Shown one piece after another: positions 10,991 to 22,311 of a stretch of DNA of 64,000 nucleotides. Origin of the DNA: Acheta domesticus. Lineage: Eukaryota > Arthropoda > Insecta > Orthoptera > Gryllidae. A model generated the notes under the pieces. The model searched no databases. It saw only the letters and a program-made list of their open reading frames with translations, and was not told the origin of the DNA. Made by a program: the position numbers and the translations under genes. The number at the start of each line of letters is the position of its first letter. Positions within the stretch are counted from its first letter, which is position 1. The stretch is from positions 64,882,232 through 64,946,231 of the forward strand of contig JAHLJT010008756.1 in NCBI GenBank assembly GCA_031308135.1. The letters run 5' to 3'.

Positions 10991-11040
10991 TATATTAATG
11001 AATAAGAAAATATATTTTTTAATTACTTGGATTAAAGTAT

Positions 11041-11454
11041 TTATCGAAGTTGACTTTTTGCCCACAATAATGAACAATTTGACTGCCTGAAAATCTATAC
11101 AAGACTACATTCGAAATTATCTTATTTCAGTATTAATAAAACAGTGTTATCAAAAAAAATCGAAAATCCATTTTTAGTAATTGATATTAAAAGTTAACGC
11201 TCTAGAACAAACATGAACTATTACAAAGAGATCTCTAAATATTTATATTTTAAAAAGATGAGCAAATTATCAGCTCCAACTGGTTCATTCTAAGCCCAGA
11301 AATTCGAAGATATACTTTCATCAAATTAATAACAAAACCAAATTAAATACTTAACAGTAATGCAATTAGAAAAAAAAGAGTAACAAAGCATAGTTTCGAC
11401 GTATTCCAATATTTTTATTTTTTACATCTTTACTATTATATATAATAATAATAA

Positions 11455-11485
<31 letters not shown>

Positions 11486-13040
11486 TAATTTATCAAACTC
11501 GTTACATTTGCATAATTATAAAATATATAAATAGTGCTCAAAAAGTATGACAATTTCTTTTATTTTACACATATAAAATATATATTTTGTTGAATTAATC
11601 ACTGTAGGAATCATTTTTCCTGTGACTGAATATTTATTATTAAAACTGTTATATGTTGTAAAATCTTCACTTGATTTAATATTAAATTTATATAATAATT
11701 AATGAAAATCAAGTTTGACATGTTATACTTGGAATCGATTCATTACGAAGGGATTCAATTCAACCCACTTCAGTAAACTTAGCTGAGTCGATGTTGTATA
11801 GTCGTCAGTGGAAATATAATATTGAAAAAACAACGAAACTTCGAAGACGCTGTTTGGCGTTATCACCAGAACACGCCTTGACAAATTGTCACGAAAACTA
11901 GTTACATTCAAGAGGTTTTATCAGTCGCTGGCGAACTGTGAAATCCTGTTGTCCTCGAGAATGAGGGTGAACGTTTCCACGTTCGATATTTACCACGTAA
12001 ATTATTGAAGTGAAACGCAACCAAAGCGGTTTCAAAACGGGTAACAATCATGACCTTGTGAAGAAAACCGGTAGTCAGTTGCATGGAAAGAGGTAATTAT
12101 TAGTAGACAAGGAAATTCAACCAGAGATTATATAAACTGCGTGATATTTCAAAACGACGAAATTGTACATAAATGTACATAACATACATAATTATGTACA
12201 TGTAAATGTACATAATTTGTACTGTTTGAAAAATTAACGATATTCTCTTCAATTTTTTATGATTTTGATTTTTTTAGTAGACATGTGCAACTGTTTAAGC
12301 GAGATATATTATAGTTTGAGCAGTGACAGACGCATTAATTACTTCTTACGCTGTCACTAGAATGTGTGCCATCAAATAAATACAATAATTCGGACTAAGA
12401 TTGTAGGTTCTTGTAGTAATCAGTCTCAGCATATTTTATGAGCGTAACAATATATGATGTTCATATGAAAATTTGAATGCATTTTTAAGTAAAATTTTAT
12501 TTTTAACAATAACAATATATCCATTCATTTTAAAATACAGATGGAAATTATGTTGCAAAGTGTATACAAAATTTCACGTCTCGATTTTATTCGATTTTAA
12601 TTCTTAGATATCCATTCTTTGTTTTCTTCTAAAGTTTCTAAAATTAATTTCCCGTATCCTGAATATAATATTATTATTAATTTAAATAATGGTATATTTG
12701 AAATCATTAAACTGTTTTAAATTTTATTAAAAAATGTCAATGGTATTCTGTTCATCTATTTTTAGGATTGTTTGTATGTTTTTATGTTTACTTGCATTGT
12801 ACGAAAAATGATGGATACTTTTAAAACAGTTTCTCAAAAAACCTTAAATAAAGTGACCAATGGACTGAAGAAATCCATTCAGGAAACAGTCCGAGCTCAG
12901 AACCGTCCCTAAAAAATTGAAGCGATGCCAAGAAATAACAATTTCGCGGATGCTTAGCTACAACTATTATCCTTATACTAACTAATGGTTTCTTAAATCG
13001 TTGAGATGTCCAGCTTGTGTCACACCTTACGGGATTAATT
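11041..13040. other. AT-rich DNA with short simple repeats
   Basis: Contains an (ATT)n-type tract near 11440-11488 and the TGTACAT cluster at 12164-12232. No coding or element signature was recognised in the rest. Confidence 0.5.
12164..12232. repeat. Cluster of palindromic TGTACAT words
   Basis: The word TGTACAT, or a one-base variant of it, occurs about five times in 70 bp, including ATTATGTACATGT. The words are palindromic, so the segment can fold in several registers. Confidence 0.7.
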
Positions 13041-13049
13041 GAAAAACAC

Positions 13050-13640
13050 GTTTGTCGTGAAGTCAGCGTAACTTCCCTGCGAGGCCCACCTCAAAACGCA
13101 TGTCCACAAATCAACCATTTCTCGTTCCCTGGGACGTTCTCAGCTGTTGCGACGCCGGTGGCAACCAGGTGAGCACATTTACACTCTGTTTACACAATAA
13201 ATCTTACGAGACGCCACCTAAATACCCAATCCCTTTTCGTGGCTTTTCATTGCGGTCGGTGGCTGAGGTAGGGGCACGCAGGTTTCCTGCGGCTTTGCAT
13301 CCCTTCGAGCTACACATCGCCACGAAAGCCAAACACCTCTCCCCTTCTACCCCCTGCACGCGCGGGGTGCGGTGGAACGAGGGGGGGTGAGAGGGAGGGA
13401 GAGGGGCTTAACAAAGGCCTCGATGAGCGTAACGGAACGTGGAAGCGGCGTGAAACCGAACTAGTTGGCGTAGAGGAACCCCCCAAAATTTACGTCGAAG
13501 GCGCGATAGACTCGCGACAAATTCGGCGGGGGGTTGACGCGCGGTAGGCGCGGGGTGAGCGAGCTTTTCAACAGGGTTGGCGGAGAACTGGTTTTCGGGC
13601 CTTAGGTGAAGTGTCTCTAATAGCAAAGGTCGGTTCTGCT
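13050..13640. other. CpG-dense GC island
   Basis: A GC-rich block with a purine-rich GGGGGGTGAGAGGGAGG segment near 13380-13400. Open frames on both strands have no recognisable domain. Confidence 0.45.
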
Positions 13641-14874
13641 TAGGAAATTCTTTTTTATTTTATGCTTGCTTAAGAGGACGGGCAGTCATTGCATTTTCGT
13701 TACTTGGACATTGCAATCTTGCAGCTACGTCTGTTTCGTGTGCCAAAGGAGAACCAAAGGAGGGTCGCCAAAGTTGCTTCTAAAGAAGAGTCTGAAATAC
13801 GGAAAATTTGAAATAACGTTTAATTTTCGTGTTCTTCTGAAGATAACGTTGTTGTAAAATGTTTGCCAAATATAGACGGATTTTTTTTCGTCAAGCCTGA
13901 AATTGCGTTTCCTTGCTTCCGTCTCTTGTAACTGTCAGACGTTTGTCGGCAAATAAAATACAATCAAGTTACTAGAAATTATATCATGTACTAACGTCAA
14001 AATTGAAAGCCACAAACAAGTATATTTTCTTCTCAAAATACAGAATTGTGTACTTTATTTCTTTCATTTCATAATTCATTATAAGATATTAAGTATTGTT
14101 TTACATTAACAATACATTTATGTTAGAAGAGGAAAGAATTACATTATTATTTTTACGTTAATAATTAAAATTTACTTTTTCTACTTGAATCTTCTCAGTC
14201 TACACAGCTACATAATTATGGATGCAGAGCGGGATTAATTATGGATGAGATATTTTGCTCTTTTCTTTCGATCAAATAAATGCTTTCGCGATAATTTAAT
14301 AAGGCTCCTAAAGGGAGAAATTTGAAAAAGTACCCTAAGCCAATTCACGAAACAAGAATGCTAGATGTAAAAAATGTTAATACACCAAAATGTTTTCAAA
14401 TTAAAACGAAAGAAATAATAAGCACGCACGAACAAGCGGGACTTGCGTCTCAGGCTTCTGTCTGTTCTATCATTTCCTCTCAAAGCTGTGAAAACAATTC
14501 GGCGGCGATAGAAGATGGCGAGCGGCGCTTGACAATGTATGGTCCACTTAGCATCATTGCTGCTAATGGGACTTATCCACCTACAATTGAGACTTGCATA
14601 CTTGGCTCGTGCTGGTTGTAAATACCGCAAAGTAATTCACCACCGCATTGTTCTCACAGGTTGTTCCACTGTAGAAACAATGCGATGGCGACATTTTCAC
14701 ATCCGTGGGCAGGCAGATTGCAAACCCAACATGTAGATAGAAGAATGCGACCCTAAAGATAGCATGTTCCTGCCCAACACTGGTAAAAAATCAACTATTA
14801 TTACATCAATAAATTAAGAGTATATCCTTATCAATATAAATGAAACGTTTATACTGCGATTTTCGTAACTGTAC
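13641..14874. other. Unique DNA, nothing recognised
   Basis: Mostly AT-rich, with a mildly GC-rich stretch at 14480-14730. A 99-codon open frame at 14322-14621 on the plus strand shows no domain I know. Confidence 0.4.
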
Positions 14875-15003
14875 CCCTAACAGGAATCAGCTGTTGACGG
14901 TTTCATCCAATCGGGAGCTTGAACGTCACCATAGTGACGTAACTTTAGCGAAATAGAAGCTCCCGTTTGGATGGCAGCGAAATAGCTGATTCCTGTCAAG
15001 GGC
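14875..15003. mobile_element. Short MITE, about 129 bp
   Basis: Imperfect terminal inverted repeats: the left end reads CCCTAACAGGAATCAGCT and the right end is the reverse of CCCTTGACAGGAATCAGCT. The inversion continues inwards (CGGGAGCTT with AAGCTCCCG). In the centre ACGTCAC...GTGACGT (14923-14940) forms a second perfect hairpin. It has no coding capacity. Target duplications are not evident. Confidence 0.75.
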
Positions 15004-15310
15004 TTCCTGGCAAGTATCTTAAAAAACATACCCGCGCAAAAGTTTCTCCACAATAATCCAATTTAAACGTATTTTAGTAAGAATCGGTATGGACCATTTT
15101 TCTTGCTATCTTTAAGAACAGAGAGTTTACATTAATTTAAAGTATTTTAGGAGGGAAGTTCTTCACCGTGGACTATTAAATAATCATACGAGGGTGATTC
15201 CAAAAGGTTCTAGACTCACTAACTTCTGTTTCTGATACTAAGGAAAACGGTTGATACTAAAATTGATTAATTTTAATTGATTAATTAATTAATTGAATGC
15301 CATAATTTCT

Positions 15311-15341
15311 CTTGACAAGGCACGTACTAAACGTGCGAAAC
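15311..15341 (+). ncRNA. Hairpin followed by GAAAC, decayed hammerhead-like motif
   Basis: TTGACAAG precedes a perfect 6-bp stem GCACGT/ACGTGC (15320-15325 with 15331-15336) and GAAAC (15337-15341). Spacing matches the motif at 10957, but the CTGATGA core is degraded. Confidence 0.3.
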
Positions 15342-15559
15342 GATGAGCCATTAATAAATGTTTTTTAAAGTTTTAATTCCTGAAATCAATATTGATTGAT
15401 CCTATATGGTCAAAATATATATTTATTCGTACCATCAACACCTCCAAATATACCAGGATCAACAGGAAGAATTTACATCAATTTCAATGTTTATATAATT
15501 ATATGATTTAAACATAAATATTTAATTTTCCAAATAAAAGAAGGTAAACGAAAACTCGA

Positions 15560-15915
15560 GGCCTATTTTTTTGGGGGGGGGGACATGACTCCCATGCCCC
15601 CCTGGATCCGCCAGTGCCCGGAACCCCGCCTGCAAGCGCCCGCGTTCGTCCTGGAGGAATCTCTTCGCCTCGGGCGCGACCTCCTCCTTTGAACGGCAGT
15701 GGGGAGGGGTGAGAGGGGGAGGGGCGTCTTTTCACGGCCTCCTCCTGATCCTGAAGCCCCATGGCGCGGCATGGGCGCCTCCAAATCCGAGTGGAGCGCG
15801 CCCGCGGCACGGGCCTACGCAGGCGCTCGCGTCCGCGGCAGCGCCAGCACAGTGGATCCGAGCAGAGAGAGCGGAATTAAGCGGCGCAATAGAGCAGGAT
15901 CTCAGCATTCTCGGA
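15560..15915. other. GC island with one end of a GGCGGATCC element
   Basis: A G-run (15578-15589) and the sequence CCCCCCTGGATCCGCCAGTG (15598-15617) match, in reverse, the terminus of the foldback element at 51208. The element therefore probably lies to the left of 15617. GC-rich DNA with open frames on both strands follows to 15915. Confidence 0.45.
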
Positions 15916-15963
15916 ATATTGAGCTAGAAAAAATTGAATTCATCGGCAAGTACTTAATATTTT

Positions 15964-16480
15964 TACTTTCCCGTATACGTTCGTATATACGGAGTAATAT
16001 ACATAGTATAGGGAAAGTTGTGTAATGCTGCGTGAAAAAATGGCGAATTTTTGGCAGAAAAAAAATCGTTGCCGTGCCCTGGTAACGAAAAAGTGGATAA
16101 ATCCAGTTGCTAAATTAAGGAAAAAATCCTCTAGCACGTAGTGTAGCCAGAATCCCTGTTTGTAAGTCCTTCACACCGAAAAATCAATTGAAAGCAAAAC
16201 GTCCGTCCGTCCGTCCGTCCGTCCGTCTGCCCGGTGTATGTGAACAACACCGCGCCTAAACTATTCGTACGATTTTTTACAAATTGAAGAAATCCTTGTC
16301 CGTCGGTTCTTAGTCAAAGCTCTGAGATTTTGAGAAAACATTCGTAAATATTTGGGGGTACTTTGCATGAAGCCCTCTGGACATTTTCATAATTTTCTCA
16401 AAACGGCTCTAATTATTTTAATTAAAAGCGTTATTTTTCTTTATTGATCTTGGAGATTGACTAGGGTTTTAAAGTTTACA
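15964..16480 (+). mobile_element. DINE/Helentron-like element, copy 1
   Basis: Starts with an inverted repeat ACTTTCCC...GGGAAAGT (15965-15978 with 16006-16018), followed by a conserved block (GTGGATAAATCCAGTTGCTA near 16091), a (GTCC)n microsatellite (16200-16227), and a downstream block with TTTGGGGGTACTTTGCATGA (16353-16372). The same order occurs inverted at 60540-61870 and, more diverged, at 56304 onwards. A palindromic head plus a GTCY microsatellite is the structure described for DINE-1/HINE elements, the non-autonomous relatives of Helentrons. Only one unit of the ~304-bp body is present here. Confidence 0.55.
16200..16227. repeat. (GTCC)n microsatellite
   Basis: About seven GTCC units ending in GTCTGCCC, internal to the DINE-like copy. 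Confidence 0.95.
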
Positions 16481-16559
16481 GTAATTTGCTAACGTTTATA
16501 ATATTCTATCCGACATTCTGCGATATCCAAATACGCAAAGATAGGAAGATATATCACTG

Positions 16560-18084
16560 GAAGAAAAGACCAACACAAGATTTCAACAAAAGTATATATC
16601 AAAAAGTTCTTAAGAGTTGAAATAGAAACCAGAATCAAGAATGAATAGAAAGAATCAAACCGTACTCAAAAAGTATTCAGGAGAACTACAACAATCTTGA
16701 ATATCCAGTCAGCGGGAAAAATGCAGCCACAGACAGGTCAAGGCCCGATGAAAAATGAAGATTAAGCAAAGATACTTTACAGCTCATAAACCAAAGAAAA
16801 GTGTTACGATTCACAGGGTTTACTCCAGAACATGTTAATGAGTACAAAGAACTAAACAAGAAAGTTAATAGATCAATCTGCAGAGATAGAAGAAACCTCA
16901 CACACTTAACACACAGAATTATGGAAATTAGCAAATTTCTTTGGGACGTTTCTACAATCAGAGTATATACCGTGGTCTCCGTATTCGTGGAGTAAAGATA
17001 TCCTTCTCGTATAAATTCTCATGCCTTCTACCAGCGCAGATGCACCAATGGCATAAGTATCCCTCGCATGGAACGTAGAAGCAATAGTTGGCACTACTGA
17101 AGCACAAAATTGCAGCGTTCCGTGGACACGATTTCAGCAGAGCACGCCACGTGGGTAAGAAGCTAGCGAGTTATAGTGTGAGCGCTTCAAGTTATACCAC
17201 CAGAAGGCGATAACCCGTGATTGTAGAAAGAACGAAGGAGCGATTGAAGCACGAAGGAGCACAGAAAAACGTTATTTTTTGGTATATACCGTTATTGTAA
17301 AAACAGCCTTTAGACTACTAAAAAAAAACTTCAATAGGAAAACACTGGATGCTAGCTTTAAAAAATACTGATGATAAGAAGTTATCATCAATAAATAAAA
17401 AAGTCAGACAAATAAATAAATTAATAATCAAACAAATAAAACAGTTACTCAGTATTACAGAAGCCTTAATGAAAGCACAAGTCATACACACACAAAACGG
17501 TATGATGACAACGAAAAAGATGAAACTGAAATTTCACCACTCACTACATACGAAATACATAGGGCAATTTCAGAAACGAAAACTGGAAAAATGCCGGGAG
17601 ATGACATTACTGTCAAACTTCTTAAAGAAGGTAGAGATGAATTACTCAAAGAAATTGTCAAACTTTTCAACTTTTTATTAACAACGGAGGAACTCCTCTT
17701 ACAGTGGTTTACAAGTACCATAATACTCATTCACAAAAAAGGCAACAGAGATGAACTCATTATCGGCCAATTAGTCTTATGTCGAACATATATAAACTCT
17801 TCTCTAAAATCTTGACAAGGAGAATGACCAAAATCCTGAATAAACACCAGCTACCGGAACAAGCAGGATTTCGAACAGGCTTCAGCACTACAGACCACCT
17901 GCAAGGAAGCAATCAGATCTTCGAAAAAGCACAAGAATTTGATATAAAATTATACATAGCATTTGTTGACTTTACGAAAGCCTTTGACTGTGTTGAGCAC
18001 CCATTTATACTTCAAGCACTGAAGAATGAAGGGATCCCCACTAAATATTTTAACATTTTAAAACAACTATATGTGGCCGTGGCA
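16560..18084 (+). pseudogene. Non-LTR retrotransposon (LINE) ORF2 fragment, broken
   Basis: Upstream coding is a linker region typical of insect LINEs (LSKDTLQLINQRK, then EYKELNKKVNRSICRD near 16850). The reverse transcriptase begins near 17570 (KTGKMPGDDITVKLLKEG), continues through IILIHKKGNRDE, then after a frameshift near 17757 through HYRPISLMSNIYKLF and EQAGFRTGFSTTDHLQ, to the catalytic motif A FVDFTKAFD (17964-17990) and LQALKNEGIPTKYFNILKQLY. It stops near 18084, before the YxDD motif. The endonuclease, the second half of the reverse transcriptase and the 3' end are missing. Several stops and frameshifts are present, so it is dead. Confidence 0.8.
16974..17282. mobile_element. 309-bp insertion in the LINE with 10-bp target duplication
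   Basis: TATATACCGT occurs at 16964-16973 and again at 17283-17292. Reading from the first copy straight into the sequence after the second keeps the LINE frame open and continuous, so the 309 bp between them is a later insertion. It shows no terminal inverted repeats, A-tail or tRNA box that I can find, so its class is unknown. GAAGGAGC-type words repeat near its right end (17233-17262). Confidence 0.75.
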
Positions 18085-18329
18085 TAATTAAGAGGAGTAA
18101 AGTATTTGGGATTTATTTCTAATTACTTATTTTTATGTCAGTGATTCAGAATTCATTTATCCCATAAACCACGGAGCTTTCACCATTCACCTAAATAATT
18201 TGATTTCTGTTCAGTGTAATTTCTTTGTATTTTTATCTGTAGCCAATAAGAACTAATGTGAATTAAGAGGAACAACCCATAGAGTAAGCATTGTAATGCT
18301 TCTATTCTGTCATATTTCCTTCATCCTAA

Positions 18330-18500
18330 CTTTGATAGACCTCGTGCCTGAAGGATCGCGCGTTCAAATCCCGCCCGGGGCTTGCATGTTTCGGTGTGTC
18401 CTTATGCGAGTTACTCTACCGTTACCCCCAAAGTTCAAATACCAATGGTAATTATGGTGGTCGCTGTGTGACCTAGTAGTTGAAACGTGACCCTCAAAAA
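18330..18500 (+). mobile_element. Putative tRNA-derived SINE fragment
   Basis: GCGTTCAAATCCCGCC (18360-18376) matches the T-arm and B box of a tRNA, followed by an unrelated tail. Upstream TAGACCTCGTGCCTGAAGG could be a degraded A-box side. It is not a functional tRNA because no acceptor or anticodon stem folds. It is a different family from the five-copy SINE elsewhere in the window. Confidence 0.35.
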
Positions 18501-19120
18501 TTAAAAAAGCAAAATAACTTTGAAAGATTTAATCAAATCCGAATCTCATTTAATGTGATCTGAGAAAGAAAGAAAGAATGAAAGATCTCAATTTACATTC
18601 AGCCGGGTGTGCACTTCAGGAAAGGAACTAGACGCCATGCGATTTCTTTGTGAACCGTACGTGTACTACATCTCTAGAGTAAAATCGCACAGCAGAACAA
18701 GATGACCTTAATATCTCTGGTTGGATAACAAAGATATTCGCGTTTAATGGCAAATTAGGTAATAACGCGATATGTATGTTTGATTCGAGAAAGAGCTCAT
18801 GACGTTGAAGCGTTCAACTTCAGTTATCTAGAACGTTATATTTCATATGTTGGTGAAGCCTGACAGATAATCAAGTTTAAATAGATGAATCATTAAACAT
18901 AATCTGAGAAATAAAATAAAATATAAGATTAAAAGAAATTCTACAAAATTACATCCTATTCAAATATTACAATAGGAGATTATTAAAGCAGAAATTCGAC
19001 ACTCATGAATTGCAGTTTGTATAGATTGAAGCTATGGAGGGGAGATTTCTGACACCAATGATAGTTGTTTTACGTTCAAATAAACTTCTCAAGGTAAGGA
19101 CCTTTCATTGTGTTGATCTA
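18501..19120. other. AT-rich DNA, nothing recognised
   Basis: No feature could be supported. Confidence 0.5.
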
Positions 19121-19123
19121 TCA

Positions 19124-19158
19124 CACGGCCGTCTCTAGTCTGTCTAGAGATGGCCGTG
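19124..19158. repeat. Strong 15-bp stem hairpin
   Basis: CACGGCCGTCTCTAG pairs with CTAGAGATGGCCGTG around a 5-base loop, with a single G-U position. GACGAAACG follows at 19172, recalling the hairpin-GAAAC motifs elsewhere. It has no T-run and no gene upstream, so a terminator is unlikely. Confidence 0.7.
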
Positions 19159-19539
19159 CCTATCACCAAGAGACGAAACGTATGTGTACAGTTAATTATT
19201 TTAGAATTTTTTGTTTCAAATGTATGTTATTTTCCCTTCGTGAAAATTGCATTATATTTTCAAAACTTCATTAAATTTACAACTGAGAATAATTATTTCT
19301 CTAAGTGAAGCCAATTCACTGTCGCTCTGTAGAAGTACGAAAACAATTAAAAAATAAAATAAAAAATGCATTTCGATGGCTAAAAACATATTCAACATGC
19401 TATTTATGCTTTCTTTTGTAATTCGGTTTTTATAAAATATACCCTTGTTAACATGTTCTCTAAATATACTATTAATAGAGGTTTACTTAATATTTAAAAA
19501 TCTATTCTTTCGTACTTCGAGCGGAAAAGCTAGATTAAC

Positions 19540-19885
19540 CTCAACCGAAATGCTCCTTCTGTAGCCCTGTCCGCCTAAAACTGCATCACCGTCCACTGTA
19601 CAGCACCGAGCCGCGCCACGCCTTTCCACGCCCCTCTCACGCCCTTCCCGCCCTCTTCCCCTCCCCCTCTTTTTCACCCCCTCCCCCGGCGCACGCCCCG
19701 GGCTCTCACCTCCGGGGCTTTCAACTGCAGGCTTAATCTTAGTTAATAATGTGCGACCTGTTTATCCCTCAACCGCACACACGGAGCCTCCCATTGTGGC
19801 GCGGAGACTTATGGAGGCGCCCACAAGATTTCGACGTGTGAGGCGGAGGCCCGGCCCGCACAATGCGGTGCGGATGGGTCAGGAG
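19540..19885. other. GC island with K50-type homeodomain words
   Basis: CpG-rich DNA. At 19731-19751 the AT-rich insert GGCTTAATCTTAGTTAATAA contains TAATC and TTAATAA words. Promoter or enhancer function is possible but not shown. Confidence 0.35.
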
Positions 19886-20900
19886 GGAGACGGAGAGCAG
19901 GGGGAGGAGGAGGAGGAAAAGGACGAGGAGGGCGAGAAAGAGGACGAGGAGGACAAAGAGGAGGAGGAGGTAAAGGATGAGGAGGAGGAGGTGGTAAAGG
20001 TGAAGGAAGAGGAAAAGGTCGAGGAGAGCAGAGGAAGGAGGAAAAGGACGAAGAGAGAGATGAGGAGGAGGTAAAGGACGAGCAGAAGGGCGAGGAGGAG
20101 GAAGAGGTAAGGCAGGAGGAAGAGGAGGATGAGGAGGAGAAGGTCAAGGAAGAGGAAGAGGGTGAGGAGTAAGAGGAAAAATGAGAAGACGGATACAACG
20201 GAGAAATAGGAGAAGTGGGAAGGGAGAACAAGGTGAAAGCGGAATGAGGGAGAGGGCGTCGAGGAGCAGTAGAAAGAGAATGAGAAGAGAAAGAAGAGGA
20301 AATATCAAAGAATTATTAAATGAAGGTAAGGAGAAAACAAGGATAAGGGAAGATGAATAAGTATTAAAAGAGGAGAAAAAGACGGAAGATCAAAAGATAT
20401 GATGGGAAAGTAGAAGAAAGATGGAATAAAGAAAACCAGGTAAATGCGAGGGAAAGAAAGAGACGTGTCAGGAGCAAGACTATTATGTGCTATGGGGGGG
20501 GGGGCAATAGACGAGGCACAAGAGGAGTAAAAGAATACGGAAGGGAAGAGTGTAGGATTGAAAGAAAGTGGGAGAATGAGAAGACTGGTGCGGTGGAGAA
20601 AGAGGCGATTGAGCAAGGAAGAACAAGGTTAAAAATCAATGAGGGAAGGGCGAAAGGAAGAGCAGGAGAAAGCGTGCATGAGAGAGAGAATCTACCGAAG
20701 AGATGAAAATGATAATACGAAGGTAAGGAGAAAACAGAAAAGGTGATGGAGGATAATCAAAAGAACAAAAAAGAAGAAGGAAAACAAAATAGAAAAGAAT
20801 GGGAAGGAGCAGAAGAACAATAGGAATAAAGAAAATTTAAGAAGAAAAGAGAACAAAATAAGGAAGAAATGAACAATAAACAAAAGATATATGGAAAAAG
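19886..20900. repeat. Polypurine tract, GAGGAG-rich
   Basis: The first 300 bp are almost pure purine on the plus strand (GAGGAGG, AGGAAGAGG, GGACGAGG words). A looser AAGAA/GGAGAA-rich region continues to about 20900. Glu/Lys-rich and Ser/Pro-rich open frames on the two strands are artefacts of this. Confidence 0.85.
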
Positions 20901-21059
20901 GGCAGCAAATATGGGTGTATGGGGTTGGGACCATATAGAAGCTTGGTGTCGTACCGCAGCAGTGAAATTGCTGAAGGTATTGAAACGAATTTTTGACGCA
21001 AAGGGACGTGCAGAATGTGTCAGGCAGCAATGTGCATTTGGGAGAAGTGTCGTTGGTTA

Positions 21060-22030
21060 CTAAAGACGCATGCTTGCGTGCCAATGTAACAGTGTCAGCA
21101 TGTCGTCACCACACGCGTGCCCATGTAAATGATGTTGGTGATGAGGAGTGTGCGTGTAGGCATGTCGATACGTCGATGGCACTATGTCTTCGTGCCTGTC
21201 GGGGAGGCGTGGCGCTTGTCGGCGAGGCGTCGTATCAGCGGGGCGACGTTGTGGCAACGGAACTGTGGCATGGCAGTCTATTGGCTTGGTGATGTAACAG
21301 AGAGTGAAGTGGCGTTGTGTCGGCGTGTTGGTGTGGTGGGTGTATCGACGTGGCGGCGTGCACGTGGTGATGCATCGATGTGGCGGATGGCAGAATAGTG
21401 GTGTGGCAGTTTATGGACGAGATGTCATGGCATATTATCGGCGTGGTGGTATGGTGGTTTATAAGCGTGATGGTGAATCGGCGTAGGGACGTATCGGGGT
21501 GGCGGTGTATCGGCGCGGCGACGCTCGTAGCGGTATATCGCCGTGGCGGGAGGCAGAGCAGCGGAGTGGCGCTTTATCGGCGTGGTTTCGTGGCGGTTTA
21601 TTGGCGTGGCAGTGTATCGGCGTGGTGTATCAGCGTGGCGGCGTATCGGCGTAGCGATGCGCGCGTAACTATGTATTGGCGTGGCCCGCGGCAGACTAGC
21701 GGCGTGGCGCTTTATCGGCGTGGTTTCGTGGCGGTTTATTGGCGTGGCAGTGAATCGGCGTGGTGTATCAGCGTAGCGGTGTATCGGCGTAGCGATGCGC
21801 GCGTGACTATGTATTGGCGTGGCGCTGTATCGACGTGGTTTCGTGGCGGTTTATTGGCGTGGCAGTGTATCGGCGTGGTGTATCAGCGTGGCGGTGTATC
21901 GGCGTAGTGATGCGCGTGTGACTATGTATTGGCGTGGCGCTGTATCGGCGAGGTTTCGTGGCGGTTTATCGGCGTGGCGGCGTGGTGACGCGGCGTGGCA
22001 GACTTGTCCGATGTCGGCGTGGCGAGGCTG
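21060..22030. repeat. Tandem array, 115-138 bp units built of TATCGGCGTGG words
   Basis: The block TTTCGTGGCGGTTTA recurs at 21586, 21724, 21839 and 21954, giving periods of 138, 115 and 115 bp. The 138-bp unit differs by a 23-bp insert (CCCGCGGCAGACTAGCGG region, near 21690). Units are in turn made of shorter TATCGGCGTGGC-type words that extend, degenerate, back to about 21060. The 175-codon open frame across it is a by-product of the repeat. Confidence 0.85.
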
Positions 22031-22310
22031 AGCCTGGCTCCTCCCCTCGGCATGTGGCTGTACTACTACACCCAGCCACACCTCTCCTTAACAAGCCACG
22101 CCCGCCTCGTAGACGCCTGCGCCGGGGCCCTCCCCTCCTGCTTCTGGGCGTAATTTATCGCCCGGCGCGGCGCGGCGCGGCGCGGCGGGACGGCATCGCG
22201 TGGCTCAATAGCGGCGCGAGGGGCGGCTACCTACACTCGCTGTGTGTGGCGCCGACGCCACGCGAGGCGACTTCAAGTATTCGACCTTCTGATATGTACG
22301 TTTGGGAGTC
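22031..22310. other. GC-rich DNA with a (GGCGC)n run
   Basis: Contains about four GGCGC units at 22155-22180. Nothing else was recognised. Confidence 0.5.
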
Positions 22311-22311
22311 A

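Noticed and set aside
15188..15225. Mariner terminal repeat (TACGAGGGTGATTCCAAAAG)
   Set aside because: Resembles a mariner end, but no partner end or transposase remnant was found within 2 kb.
17779..18087. Intact reverse transcriptase gene
   Set aside because: It is a frameshifted continuation of the upstream frame and stops before the YxDD motif.
19809..20231. Glu-rich or Ser/Pro-rich proteins on the two strands
   Set aside because: Produced by the polypurine tract.
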